From an uncultured Bacteroidota bacterium (GTDB lineage: Bacteria; Bacteroidota; Ignavibacteria; UBA10030; UBA8401): a stretch of 14,119 nt of DNA. The notes beneath the pieces were generated by a model, which did not search any database, was not told the origin of the DNA, and saw only the letters and a program-made list of their open reading frames with translations. Positions 7,386-14,119 of the stretch are shown one piece after another. Positions within the stretch are counted from its first letter, which is position 1. Each line of letters begins with the position of its first letter. Location: the NCBI GenBank assembly GCA_937920105.1, contig CALETH010000125.1, forward strand, positions 1 to 14,119, read 5' to 3'. The position numbers were made by a program, and so were the translations under genes.

Positions 7386-8078
7386 ATGCAAAAAGAATAC
7401 GTACGAACATTATTTAATTCCATCGCTCATAAATATGATTTTCTTAATCATGTATTAAGTGGAGGAATAGATTTTTATTGGCGTCGAAAAGCCATAAATC
7501 AATTATTTTCCTCAAATCCAAAAATTATTCTTGATATTGCAGCAGGTACAGCAGATTTTTCTCTTGCCGCAATGCGGCTGCAACCTGCAAAAATTATTGG
7601 TATAGATATTTCCCAAGAAATGTTAGAAATAGGGAAAAAAAAAGTTGAAAAGAAAAAATTAAGTAACATTATCACACTACAATTAGGTGAAGCAGAAAAT
7701 TTACAATTTGAAAATAATTTTTTTGATGCTGTTATTGTTGCTTTTGGTGTCAGAAATTTTGAAAATCTTGAGAAAGGACTTTCAGAAATTTATCGCGTTT
7801 TAAAATCTAACGGAAAAATTATTGTTTTAGAATTTTCACGTCCAACAATATTTCCATTAAAACAATTATATTTTTTCTATTTTCAAAAAATGTTACCATT
7901 AGTAGGAAAAATTATTTCTAAAAATAATGAAGCATATCAATATCTTCCGGATACAGTCATGAAATTTCCTGATGGAGAAAATTTTTTAGGGAAACTTCGC
8001 GAATTACAATTTTCTTCAGTATCACAACAACGATTAACATTTGGCATAGTTACTATTTATAGTGGAACGAGACCATGA
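7386..8078 (+). CDS. menG: Demethylmenaquinone methyltransferase (MenG/UbiE family)
   Basis: This 230-aa SAM-dependent class I methyltransferase is predicted to carry out the last step of menaquinone synthesis, C-methylation of demethylmenaquinone. The family signature YDFLNHVLSGGIDFYWRR is at 17-34. SAM-binding motif I is LDIAAGTADFS (49-59), the acidic loop is GIDISQEML (72-80), and AFGVRNFENLEKGL (119-132) and RVLKSNGKIIVLEFSRP (137-153) follow. YQYLPDTVMKFP (184-195) matches the usual YLPESIxxFP block. The C-terminus GIVTIYSGTRP corresponds to the family's GIVALHxGxKP. In the N-terminal signature the usual His before xxW reads Asp29. Length is typical. No convincing Shine-Dalgarno precedes the ATG. 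The menaquinone assignment over ubiquinone is inferred from the suspected phylum. Confidence 0.9.
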   Translation: MQKEYVRTLFNSIAHKYDFLNHVLSGGIDFYWRRKAINQLFSSNPKIILDIAAGTADFSLAAMRLQPAKIIGIDISQEMLEIGKKKVEKKKLSNIITLQLGEAENLQFENNFFDAVIVAFGVRNFENLEKGLSEIYRVLKSNGKIIVLEFSRPTIFPLKQLYFFYFQKMLPLVGKIISKNNEAYQYLPDTVMKFPDGENFLGKLRELQFSSVSQQRLTFGIVTIYSGTRP

Positions 8079-8117
8079 CCATGATTTTTAGGATGTAAGA
8101 AGATTATCATACAAACA

Positions 8118-8150
8118 AGACCTCACAGGTTTAAAAAACCTGTGAGGTCT
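8118..8150. repeat. Perfect 15-bp palindrome between menG and ispF
   Basis: Arms AGACCTCACAGGTTT (8118-8132) and AAACCTGTGAGGTCT (8136-8150) pair perfectly around AAA. No T tract follows on either strand, so it is not a standard intrinsic terminator. Like the palindrome at 4213-4245 it has long perfect arms, a TTT-A-AAA type centre and an intergenic position. The two arm sequences are otherwise unrelated. Confidence 0.85.
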
Positions 8151-8174
8151 ACAAAAACATATATTTTAAAATCT

Positions 8175-8654
8175 ATGCAACGAATTGGCTTTGGTTATGA
8201 TATTCATACACTTGTATCTGGAAGAAAACTTATTCTTGGCGGAGTAGAAATTCCATTTGAAAAAGGTCTTCTCGGACATTCCGATGCAGATGTTTTGCTT
8301 CACGCAATTGCAGATGCTTTATTAGGTGCAGCAGCATTGGGAGATATTGGAAAACATTTTCCGGACACTGACGGGCAATTCAAAAATATTTCCAGTCTCA
8401 TTTTACTCACCAAAGTTCATGATTTACTTTCTAATAATAATTATGATATTGTGAATATAGATTCTACACTTGTTCTTCAACAGCCAAAAATTTCTCCGTA
8501 CACATTGCAAATGCAAAAAAATATTGCGGATGCACTTTCTATTTCTACACATCAAATTTCTATTAAGGCAACAACAAATGAAGGACTTGGCTTTATAGGA
8601 AACGGTGAAGGTGCTGTTGCTCATGCAGTTGCAATGATTGTCGAAAGAAAATAA
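8175..8654 (+). CDS. ispF: 2-C-methyl-D-erythritol 2,4-cyclodiphosphate synthase
   Basis: This 159-aa trimeric enzyme of the MEP isoprenoid pathway converts CDP-methylerythritol 2-phosphate to the cyclodiphosphate plus CMP. Family features are GFGYDIH (5-11, zinc ligands Asp9 and His11), GHSDADVLLHAIADALLGA (34-52, zinc ligand His43), GDIGKHFPDTD (56-66), and the C-terminal KATTNEGLGFIGNGEG block (131-146) that forms the cytidine and diphosphate site. The ATG at 8175 gives a standard-length protein beginning MQRIGFGYDIH. An in-frame GTG at 8142 lies inside the palindrome and would add 11 non-family residues. It is followed after 4 nt by the DedA gene, so it heads the envelope operon. Confidence 0.95.
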   Translation: MQRIGFGYDIHTLVSGRKLILGGVEIPFEKGLLGHSDADVLLHAIADALLGAAALGDIGKHFPDTDGQFKNISSLILLTKVHDLLSNNNYDIVNIDSTLVLQQPKISPYTLQMQKNIADALSISTHQISIKATTNEGLGFIGNGEGAVAHAVAMIVERK

Positions 8655-8658
8655 TATT

Positions 8659-9273
8659 ATGCTTGAAACCACAATTCATTTTCTTCAGTCACTAAATCCA
8701 ATTTGGGTGTATTGCATTATTTTTGCAATCGCCTATATAGAAAATATTTTCCCACCATCGCCAAGCGATATGGTTATTGTTTTTGGTGGGTCACTTATTG
8801 GAATAGGAACAATTGGATTTTTTCCTGCACTGTTTATTACAACCTTAGGAAGTACGCTTGGTTTTATGACAATGTATAAAATTGGTGAGTGGACCGGTGT
8901 TTCTGTTATTGAAAAAAGAAAATTCAAATTTTTGCCAATTGAAAGCATTCACAAAGTAGAGAAGTGGTTTCAAAAATATGGATATTGGCTTATTGTCGTT
9001 AATAGATTTTTATCAGGAACACGAGCCGTAGTTTCATTTTTTGCAGGAGTGTCTCAATTAAATTTATTGATTACTACAATTTTATGTTTTTTCAGTGCAT
9101 TGGTATGGAATGGAATTTTATTATATGCAGGTACATTACTGGGAAACAATTGGGAAAATATCGAAACGTATTTTTCTACCTATAGTACAACCGTAACCAT
9201 CATTATTATTCTTATAATAGTCGTTTGGTTAGTACGGTATTTTATCAAGAAAAGAAAAAAAACAAATGAATAA
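8659..9273 (+). CDS. DedA family membrane protein (VTT/SNARE-associated domain)
   Basis: This 204-aa inner membrane protein belongs to the DedA family, some members of which flip undecaprenyl phosphate or phospholipids. ENIFPPSPSD (28-37) corresponds to the conserved ExxxPxP re-entrant loop. NRFLSGTRAVVSFFAG (115-130) corresponds to the conserved R(F/Y)xxxxR...AG element. Hydrophobic helices occur at about 15-30, 38-70, 108-126, 133-160 and 176-195, with a basic C-terminal tail. The ATG at 8659 is preferred; an in-frame TTG at 8638 would start inside ispF. The stop overlaps the PAP2 start by 8 nt. Pairing with a PAP2 phosphatase fits undecaprenyl-phosphate recycling, but this is inferred, since DedA substrates differ between paralogues. 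Confidence 0.88.
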   Translation: MLETTIHFLQSLNPIWVYCIIFAIAYIENIFPPSPSDMVIVFGGSLIGIGTIGFFPALFITTLGSTLGFMTMYKIGEWTGVSVIEKRKFKFLPIESIHKVEKWFQKYGYWLIVVNRFLSGTRAVVSFFAGVSQLNLLITTILCFFSALVWNGILLYAGTLLGNNWENIETYFSTYSTTVTIIIILIIVVWLVRYFIKKRKKTNE

Positions 9274-9853
9274 CTTCTTTTATACAATCGATAAGAATAT
9301 TTTCTTCTTTATTAATCACACACTCGCCAATCCAGTTTTTGATGTCATCATGCCATTCATTACCAACCTTAATCACAATAAAATAGTTCTTATTGGAACA
9401 ATTATATTTTTATTATGGTTGCTTATAAAAGGCGGAGAAGGAAGAAAATTAGTAATTGTAATGATTCTAACAATTGTTGCTACAGACCAACTCAATAGTT
9501 TTGTGTTAAAATCATTATTTGAACGTATTAGACCGTGTTACGCATTGGAAGGAGTGCGCACAATTGTAGGTTGTGCTGGCGGATTTTCATTTCCATCTTC
9601 ACATGCAGCAAATAGTTTTGCCATTGCAACCGCAATTTCTTTTTTTTATAGAAAGCAAACGTGGGGTTGGTTCACATTTGCATTTTTTGTAGCATTTTCT
9701 CGTCCATATCTTGGAGTGCATTATCCTTCAGATATTTTTGTTGGCTCATTGGTAGGAATAAGTTCTGCATCAATGATTGTTTTTTGTTGGAAATACGGAG
9801 AAGAGAAAATTACTTCACGATATTTTTTGAAAGAAAAAAATGCAGAAGAATGA
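9266..9853 (+). CDS. PAP2 family membrane phosphatase (PgpB/UppP-like)
   Basis: This 195-aa membrane phosphatase of the PAP2 superfamily probably acts on a lipid (pyro)phosphate at the outer face of the inner membrane. All three catalytic motifs are intact: KX6RP (Lys82-Arg89-Pro90), PSSH (110-113) and SRX5HX3D (Ser145, Arg146, His152, Asp156). About five to six membrane segments fit the family fold. It starts within the DedA gene (8-nt overlap) and its end overlaps the next gene by 14 nt. With DedA beside it, the likeliest substrate is undecaprenyl pyrophosphate. Phosphatidylglycerol phosphate or lipid A phosphate are alternatives the sequence does not exclude. Confidence 0.9.
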   Translation: MNNFFYTIDKNIFFFINHTLANPVFDVIMPFITNLNHNKIVLIGTIIFLLWLLIKGGEGRKLVIVMILTIVATDQLNSFVLKSLFERIRPCYALEGVRTIVGCAGGFSFPSSHAANSFAIATAISFFYRKQTWGWFTFAFFVAFSRPYLGVHYPSDIFVGSLVGISSASMIVFCWKYGEEKITSRYFLKEKNAEE

Positions 9854-11357
9854 TTTATTACAATTAGATAGAACTTTAGAATCTACATGGAAAAAGTATG
9901 AAGATTTTTTAAAGCAAAGTCTATTAAATAACAATATTGATGATGCACTTTTTTTGATAGAAAAAGTTGATGATAAAATTGCTTACACTTCTAGTGGATA
10001 TCCTGTTTATCGTGCATTAACATATTTTTATGCTCATCAACATAAAAAAGCATTAGAAGCAGTACAAGATGTTTTTCAATATGGATGTTTTCTTTCTTGG
10101 ATGTTGAGTAAGAGTTATGAATGGAGTGATACACAATCTCCAGAATATCTTTTAGTGAAACCATTATTAGAAAACGAAGAAATTCAACAATATGTTACTT
10201 CTGTTTTTAATGGTAAGATTGTACCCTATGAATTTAATAGTGAAAAAACACCATTGTGTTGGTTTGAAAAAATTATTTTGAATAAACAAAACATACGATG
10301 TCATCTTTCCAAGAAAAAATTACCAAAAGGAAAAGAAGTCTATAAATTTTATTTTTTTAATGGTTCTTCAGATATTCCCACAGACTATTTTATTGCTGAT
10401 ATTGAAACATTTCATCAAAATTTAAAAGCAGTAGAAAATCTAAAAAAATATCAAACCAATACTCATCAATTATCAGATTATAATTTTAGAGATGAGTATG
10501 ACCATCCTTATATAAATTACTTTTGGCATACATTAAAACAATTTAATTTTGAAAAAACTATAAAATTAATCGCAACACCACCTGTCAATTCTTCACCGTA
10601 CGTATCTTATAAATTTAATGAGAAACATTTATCTCTTTATGATGAAAATAATCCCGAATATAAATTAGAACGAAAAATTAATTACGGTACAGGTGGAGAA
10701 TTTTTGAATCTTCTGTATGTATTAGTAAAGTGTGGATATTTTGAAAAAAATTTTGCGTTATTTCCTCAGTTGCCGGAACATTTCCCACTACTATTTATGT
10801 GTTTTGATAATGAATATATCAGAAAAAAAATTTCAGAATATCTTTCCTTACCAGAACTTCCTAAACTGTATGAAATTGCTTTAAGAACATATTCAGAAAA
10901 AAAGCCCGAAGAAGTACTACAACTTATCGAGTTTGGAAAAAATAATCCCACCTTTAGAAAAAATCTTGCCACATCATTAAATTTGTATGAATATCATTTG
11001 TATAGTAATTATAGACCTGGAGCACAATGGTTTTTTCAAGATTTTCAACATTTTGTTTTAGCAAGAGGAGGTGGGTTGTTGGATTTTTTAGTTTCTGAAC
11101 CAGAACTCATTCCAGCACTACATCACATGAAAAAAGAATTTTGTTGTTTGACTGGTCTTGCATTAAGAGCAAGTGATACATATTCAAATTCATTTTCATT
11201 TTTTTATAGAACAATGACATTACATTCTTTTCTTTATGATAAAAAAAATGCAGAGATATGGATGAATTCTCTTGATACTATTTCTTCCTATGAACGCTGT
11301 TTAAAAGTTCATAAAAAAACAATGAAAGTTATAGAATATTTACAAAAACATTCATAG
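9840..11357 (+). CDS. Uncharacterised 505-aa protein
   Basis: I do not recognise this protein. It has no signal peptide and no convincing membrane segment, so it is probably cytoplasmic. Residues about 31-95 look like TPR-type helical pairs (NNIDDALFLIEKV and YFYAHQHKKALEAVQDVFQYG). Residues 152-170 contain IRCHLSKKKLPKGKEVYKF, a beta-rich stretch with a single Cys that resembles a small substrate- or metal-type domain but lacks partner cysteines. The rest is rich in aromatic residues and looks helical, with a Gly-rich turn ARGGG (408-412). The start at 9840 lies inside the PAP2 gene (14-nt overlap), and lnt begins 4 nt after its stop. Translation coupling to both neighbours suggests co-expression with envelope lipid functions. 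Base composition looks like its neighbours, with no sign of transfer. Confidence 0.8.
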   Translation: MQKNDLLQLDRTLESTWKKYEDFLKQSLLNNNIDDALFLIEKVDDKIAYTSSGYPVYRALTYFYAHQHKKALEAVQDVFQYGCFLSWMLSKSYEWSDTQSPEYLLVKPLLENEEIQQYVTSVFNGKIVPYEFNSEKTPLCWFEKIILNKQNIRCHLSKKKLPKGKEVYKFYFFNGSSDIPTDYFIADIETFHQNLKAVENLKKYQTNTHQLSDYNFRDEYDHPYINYFWHTLKQFNFEKTIKLIATPPVNSSPYVSYKFNEKHLSLYDENNPEYKLERKINYGTGGEFLNLLYVLVKCGYFEKNFALFPQLPEHFPLLFMCFDNEYIRKKISEYLSLPELPKLYEIALRTYSEKKPEEVLQLIEFGKNNPTFRKNLATSLNLYEYHLYSNYRPGAQWFFQDFQHFVLARGGGLLDFLVSEPELIPALHHMKKEFCCLTGLALRASDTYSNSFSFFYRTMTLHSFLYDKKNAEIWMNSLDTISSYERCLKVHKKTMKVIEYLQKHS

Positions 11358-11361
11358 AATT

Positions 11362-12978
11362 TTGACACTTCTCACAAAATATCGTACTGCGATTTTATTT
11401 TTCGCAACACCACTCTTATTAGCACTCGCATTCCCGCCAATTTCACTTTCTTATTGTGCAGTCTTTGCGTTTGTTCCATTATTATTGTTGATGGAAAAAT
11501 TGGATTCTTTTGGGAAGCAATTTCGTTTTGCGTACGGCTCATTTTTTCTTTTTTCATTATTCACATTGTATTGGGTTGGCGGCTTCACACATGGAAAAGA
11601 TATTTTTATGATGCTCGCTGGTGGTACCTTATTATTATGGCAGCCATTTTTTTTCTGCATACCATTTTCCATCTATCTTTTTTTTCGAAAAAAATATTCC
11701 TTACGTTTTTCACTCATCATTCTACCAATAATTTGGGTAATTTTTGAGTGGCTGTATGCTCTCACAGAGTTATCCTATCCATGGCTTACTATTGGTTATA
11801 CACAATCAACAGCATTACACATTATTCAATTTGCAGAGATTACCGGAGTGTTCGGAATTTCTTTATGGATTATGGTAATGAATTGTTTATTTTTTCTTCT
11901 TATAAAAACATTTTTTTATAATCCTATAAAAGTAAAAATTATTTCTTCTATAATATTGCTATTATATATTTTTCCCATTGTGTATTCTTTTTTTGTAGAA
12001 AAAAAATATGAAGAAACGAAATGTGTTGATGAGAAAATAAAAGCAGGAATTATTCAACCGAATGTTGACCCTTGGGAAAAATGGGAAGATGGAAAAACAA
12101 TGGATGGTAAATGGAAAAGTATTGAACAACTTCTTTCACTCACTTCAGAATTACAAAAAAAAGATAGTGTGCAGATAGTTGTTTGGCCAGAAAACTCAAT
12201 TTTATTTGATATACAAAAAACCCCGTACTTTTTTGAAAAATTTAAAACTATTATTGATTCGCTCAATGTTTCTATTGTGAGCGGAGGAATATTGGTTCAT
12301 TATTATTTTGGTGATGAAAAAGCACCTGCCTCCAGCAATCTTGCAGAAGGAACACGTTTACGATATGATGCATATAATTCTGTATTATTTTTTCAACCAC
12401 ATCATAATACAGTACAAACATATTCTAAAATGCGATTAGTTCCATTTGCAGAACGAGTTCCGTATGCAGAAACATTTTCTTGGCTTATCGAACCATTGCG
12501 TTGGGGAGTTGGCATCAGTAATTGGGCAATAGGAGAGCAGTATACAATTTTTGAAGATAGTCTTCATCACACAAAATTTTCCAGCGGGATTTGTTATGAA
12601 TCTATTTTTCCGGAGTTCGTTAGTTCATTTGTAAAAAATGGAGCAGAATTTATCACCATTGTTACGAACGATAGTTGGTGGGGAAATACTTCTGGTGCAA
12701 GGCAGCACAGTCAATATGCAATTTTCCGTGCAATAGAAAATCGACGGTGGATTGTACGGGCAGCAAACGGCGGAATTTCATCTTTCATTAGTCCTGAAGG
12801 AAAAATGTATAACGAAACAAAATTATATCAACAATCTACAACAAGTTTTTCTATCTCACCAAAAAAAGAATTAACATTCTACTCTTGTTATGGAGATTGG
12901 TTGCCAAGATTTCTTGTAGTGTTTTTAGTTGTGTATAATTTTTTTGTCATAGTAAAAAATCGAAAAAAAATAAATTAA
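11362..12978 (+). CDS. lnt: Apolipoprotein N-acyltransferase
   Basis: This 538-aa enzyme transfers an acyl chain from a phospholipid to the N-terminal cysteine of lipoproteins at the periplasmic face of the inner membrane. An N-terminal half with about six membrane helices (roughly 9-210) precedes a nitrilase-like domain (about 225-500) and a last helix (514-531). The catalytic triad is visible: Glu277 (WPENS), Lys356 (YSKMRLVPFAE) and Cys411 (SGICYES). The supporting Glu364 (AERVPY) and Glu413 are also present. The TTG start at 11362, 4 nt after the preceding stop, is needed to include the first membrane helix. The next ATG would begin at residue 44, inside the membrane domain. Shine-Dalgarno is absent. 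It is the last gene of the ispF-to-lnt unit, and an inverted-repeat element follows 2 nt after the stop. Confidence 0.93.
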   Translation: MTLLTKYRTAILFFATPLLLALAFPPISLSYCAVFAFVPLLLLMEKLDSFGKQFRFAYGSFFLFSLFTLYWVGGFTHGKDIFMMLAGGTLLLWQPFFFCIPFSIYLFFRKKYSLRFSLIILPIIWVIFEWLYALTELSYPWLTIGYTQSTALHIIQFAEITGVFGISLWIMVMNCLFFLLIKTFFYNPIKVKIISSIILLLYIFPIVYSFFVEKKYEETKCVDEKIKAGIIQPNVDPWEKWEDGKTMDGKWKSIEQLLSLTSELQKKDSVQIVVWPENSILFDIQKTPYFFEKFKTIIDSLNVSIVSGGILVHYYFGDEKAPASSNLAEGTRLRYDAYNSVLFFQPHHNTVQTYSKMRLVPFAERVPYAETFSWLIEPLRWGVGISNWAIGEQYTIFEDSLHHTKFSSGICYESIFPEFVSSFVKNGAEFITIVTNDSWWGNTSGARQHSQYAIFRAIENRRWIVRAANGGISSFISPEGKMYNETKLYQQSTTSFSISPKKELTFYSCYGDWLPRFLVVFLVVYNFFVIVKNRKKIN

Positions 12979-12980
12979 AT

Positions 12981-13007
12981 GTCATTCCTGCGAAAGCGGG
13001 AATCCAG
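12981..13007. repeat. Dispersed inverted-repeat element, copy 3 (left half only)
   Basis: This 27-bp unit differs at a single position from the left end of copy 1 (5844-5870). The stem is ATTCCTGC / GCGGGAAT (12984-12991, 12996-13003) with one T-G wobble and a GAAA (GNRA-type) tetraloop, followed by CCAG. The right hairpin is missing. It begins 2 nt after the lnt stop and may act as an mRNA 3'-end structure, but the following AAAAACTATTTTC is a poor terminator tail. Confidence 0.83.
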
Positions 13008-13030
13008 AAAAACTATTTTCAAAAAAAATC

Positions 13031-13061
13031 TTGTAACACACAAAAAAATCAATTACATTTA
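13031..13061 (+). promoter_or_regulatory. Candidate FCB-type promoter for pfkA
   Basis: TTG (13031-13033), a 20-nt spacer and TACATTTA (13054-13061) resemble the Bacteroidota -33/-7 promoter and share the TAnnTTTA form with the candidate upstream of the mltD-like gene. It lies between the lnt-proximal repeat and the pfk ribosome binding site, leaving a leader of about 25 nt. Confidence 0.35.
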
Positions 13062-13093
13062 AAAATTATTTTTATAAAAAGGAAGAATAAAAA

Positions 13094-14067
13094 GTGCCAG
13101 AAAAAAAAGTAAAACGTATAGGAATTTTAACCGGTGGTGGAGATTGTCCCGGACTCAATGCTGTTATCAGAGCAGTTGCCAGACCCGCAATGAATGATTA
13201 TGGAATCACCGTTGTTGGAATTGAAGATGGCTTTGAAGGATTCATCGAAGGAAGAATGCGAGAACTTTCTCGTAGAGATATTTCCGGAATTATCGGATTA
13301 GGTGGAACAATTCTTGGAACATCGAACAAAGGCGACCCGTTTCATTATCCCATTGAAGGAAAAGATGGAATAGAAATTATTGATGCTTCCGCACGTGCAT
13401 TAAAACATTACAAAGGTTGGGGATTAGATTGTATTATTGCCTGTGGTGGAGATGGGACAATGCATATTTCCAAAAAACTTGGCGAAATGGGAATGAACAT
13501 TGTTGGCGTTCCTAAAACTATTGATAATGATTTGGGTTCTACAGACCAAACTTTTGGATTTGATACAGCGGTTTCCATCGTAACAGAAGCATTAGATAGA
13601 CTACACACCACTGCATCTGCACATCACCGCGTAATGATTGTTGAAGTGATGGGAAGATATGCTGGTTGGATTGCTTTACAAGGTGGATTGGCTGGTGGTG
13701 CGGATATTATTCTTCTTCCGGAAATTCCATTTAAGTGGAATACTATTTACGAACGAGTAATTGAACGAAGTACAAAAGGGAATCGTTTCAGTATTGTGTG
13801 TGTTGCAGAAGGTGCAAAAGCGTTAGATGAAAAAATTGTTGTCAAAGAAACAGATATTAAACGTACAGACCCAATTCGTTTTGGTGGAATTGGTGAACAC
13901 GTTGCTCAACAAATTACCAAAGAAACAGGACTTGAAACTCGTGTTACTGTTCTCGGACATTTACAACGCGGAGGAACTCCAACATCATTTGATAGAATTC
14001 TTGCAACACGATACGGAACAAAAGCCGTAGAAATTGCGATTCAAGGAAAATTTGGACACATGGTAAG
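13094..14067 (+). CDS. pfkA: 6-phosphofructokinase, 3' end missing at contig end
   Basis: This enzyme phosphorylates fructose 6-phosphate to the 1,6-bisphosphate, the committed step of glycolysis. Only 324 native residues are present. Motifs are TGGGDCPGLNAVIR (13-26), GGTILGTSNKGDPF (70-83), the donor site GGDGT (118-122), catalytic PKTIDND (140-146, Asp144), the sugar-phosphate MGR (186-188), VAEGAK (237-242) and GHLQRGG (288-294). Gly121 matches Gly104 of the E. coli enzyme (ATP type). Lys141 replaces its Gly124, a residue usual in PPi-type and mixed group III enzymes. ATP is the likelier donor. The GTG start has AGGA 10 nt upstream (13080-13083). After 14067 the frame runs into sequencing adapter, so the seven codons up to the TAG at 14087-14089 (RDRKSVV) are mostly or wholly adapter-derived. 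A C-terminal segment of perhaps 15-40 residues is missing. Confidence 0.93.
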
Positions 14068-14119
14068 AGATCGGAAGAGCGTCGTGTAGGGAAAGAGTGT
14101 CTTCGCCTGTGTAGATCTC
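14068..14119. other. Illumina TruSeq adapter contamination
   Basis: From 14068 the sequence begins AGATCGGAAGAGC and continues for 33 bases (14068-14100) as the reverse complement of the TruSeq universal adapter. Then come an 8-base index CTTCGCCT (14101-14108), the reverse complement of AGGCGAAG, which I recall as TruSeq HT i5 index D505, and GTGTAGATCTC (14109-14119), the start of the P5 flow-cell sequence. This is not genomic DNA and should be trimmed. Confidence 0.97.

Noticed and set aside
8142..8174. N-terminal extension of IspF from GTG
   Set aside because: It is encoded by the arm of a palindromic repeat and adds residues not typical of the family; the ATG at 8175 gives the standard length.
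8638..8658. TTG start for the DedA gene within ispF
   Set aside because: It adds seven polar residues with no family support; the ATG at 8659 directly follows the ispF stop.
5844..13007. Repeats as a CRISPR array
   Set aside because: The three copies are kilobases apart, with no regular spacers and no cas genes.
13437..13540. Strictly PPi-dependent phosphofructokinase
   Set aside because: The donor site reads GGDGT, not GGDD; the Lys in PKTIDND alone does not establish PPi use.
14068..14089. C-terminal residues RDRKSVV and TAG stop of the phosphofructokinase frame
   Set aside because: They are encoded by sequencing adapter, apart from at most two native bases of the first codon, so they are not part of the gene.

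Overview
This is a very AT-rich window (roughly one third G+C by eye) that looks like the end of an assembled contig from a Gram-negative bacterium of the Bacteroidota/Chlorobiota/Ignavibacteriota/Kapabacteria (FCB) neighbourhood. The reasons are an apolipoprotein N-acyltransferase and an MltD-type murein transglycosylase (outer-membrane envelope), menaquinone methylation, mostly weak or absent Shine-Dalgarno sequences, and two promoter candidates of the FCB type (TTG/TTTG, about 19-20 nt, TAnnTTTA). The phylum is an inference. No rRNA, tRNA, CRISPR array or transposase gene was seen.

Layout. 28-1828 (minus): a polysaccharide deacetylase and a membrane GT2 glycosyltransferase sharing one base, ending in an intrinsic terminator. 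1985-4174 (plus): a secreted MltD-like lytic transglycosylase with three LysM repeats. A perfect 16-bp palindrome lies between it and the convergent ECF operon. 4261-7198 (minus): a complete four-gene energy-coupling-factor importer in the order S, T, A', A, with a 100-bp repeat element between T and A'. 7386-12978 (plus): menG, ispF, a DedA protein, a PAP2 phosphatase, an unrecognised 505-aa protein and lnt. From ispF onward these genes overlap or sit 4 nt apart. 13094-14067 (plus): a 6-phosphofructokinase cut off by the contig end. The last 52 bases (14068-14119) are Illumina TruSeq adapter, not genome.

How the genes fit together. The plus-strand block centres on isoprenoid lipids and the envelope. 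IspF feeds the MEP isoprenoid pathway and MenG finishes menaquinone. PAP2 and DedA are plausible undecaprenyl-phosphate recycling functions, and Lnt matures lipoproteins. The GT2/deacetylase pair and the murein hydrolase on the other side also act on envelope glycans. The ECF importer carries an unidentified micronutrient.

Points deserving most attention: (1) the two ECF ATPases have complementary degenerate motifs, predicting one consensus and one degenerate ATP site; (2) a family of short imperfect inverted-repeat elements occurs at three gene junctions with compensatory stem changes and a hairpin-sized indel, alongside two long perfect palindromes; (3) the 505-aa orphan protein sits inside the envelope operon; (4) adapter read-through creates a false C-terminus on the phosphofructokinase.
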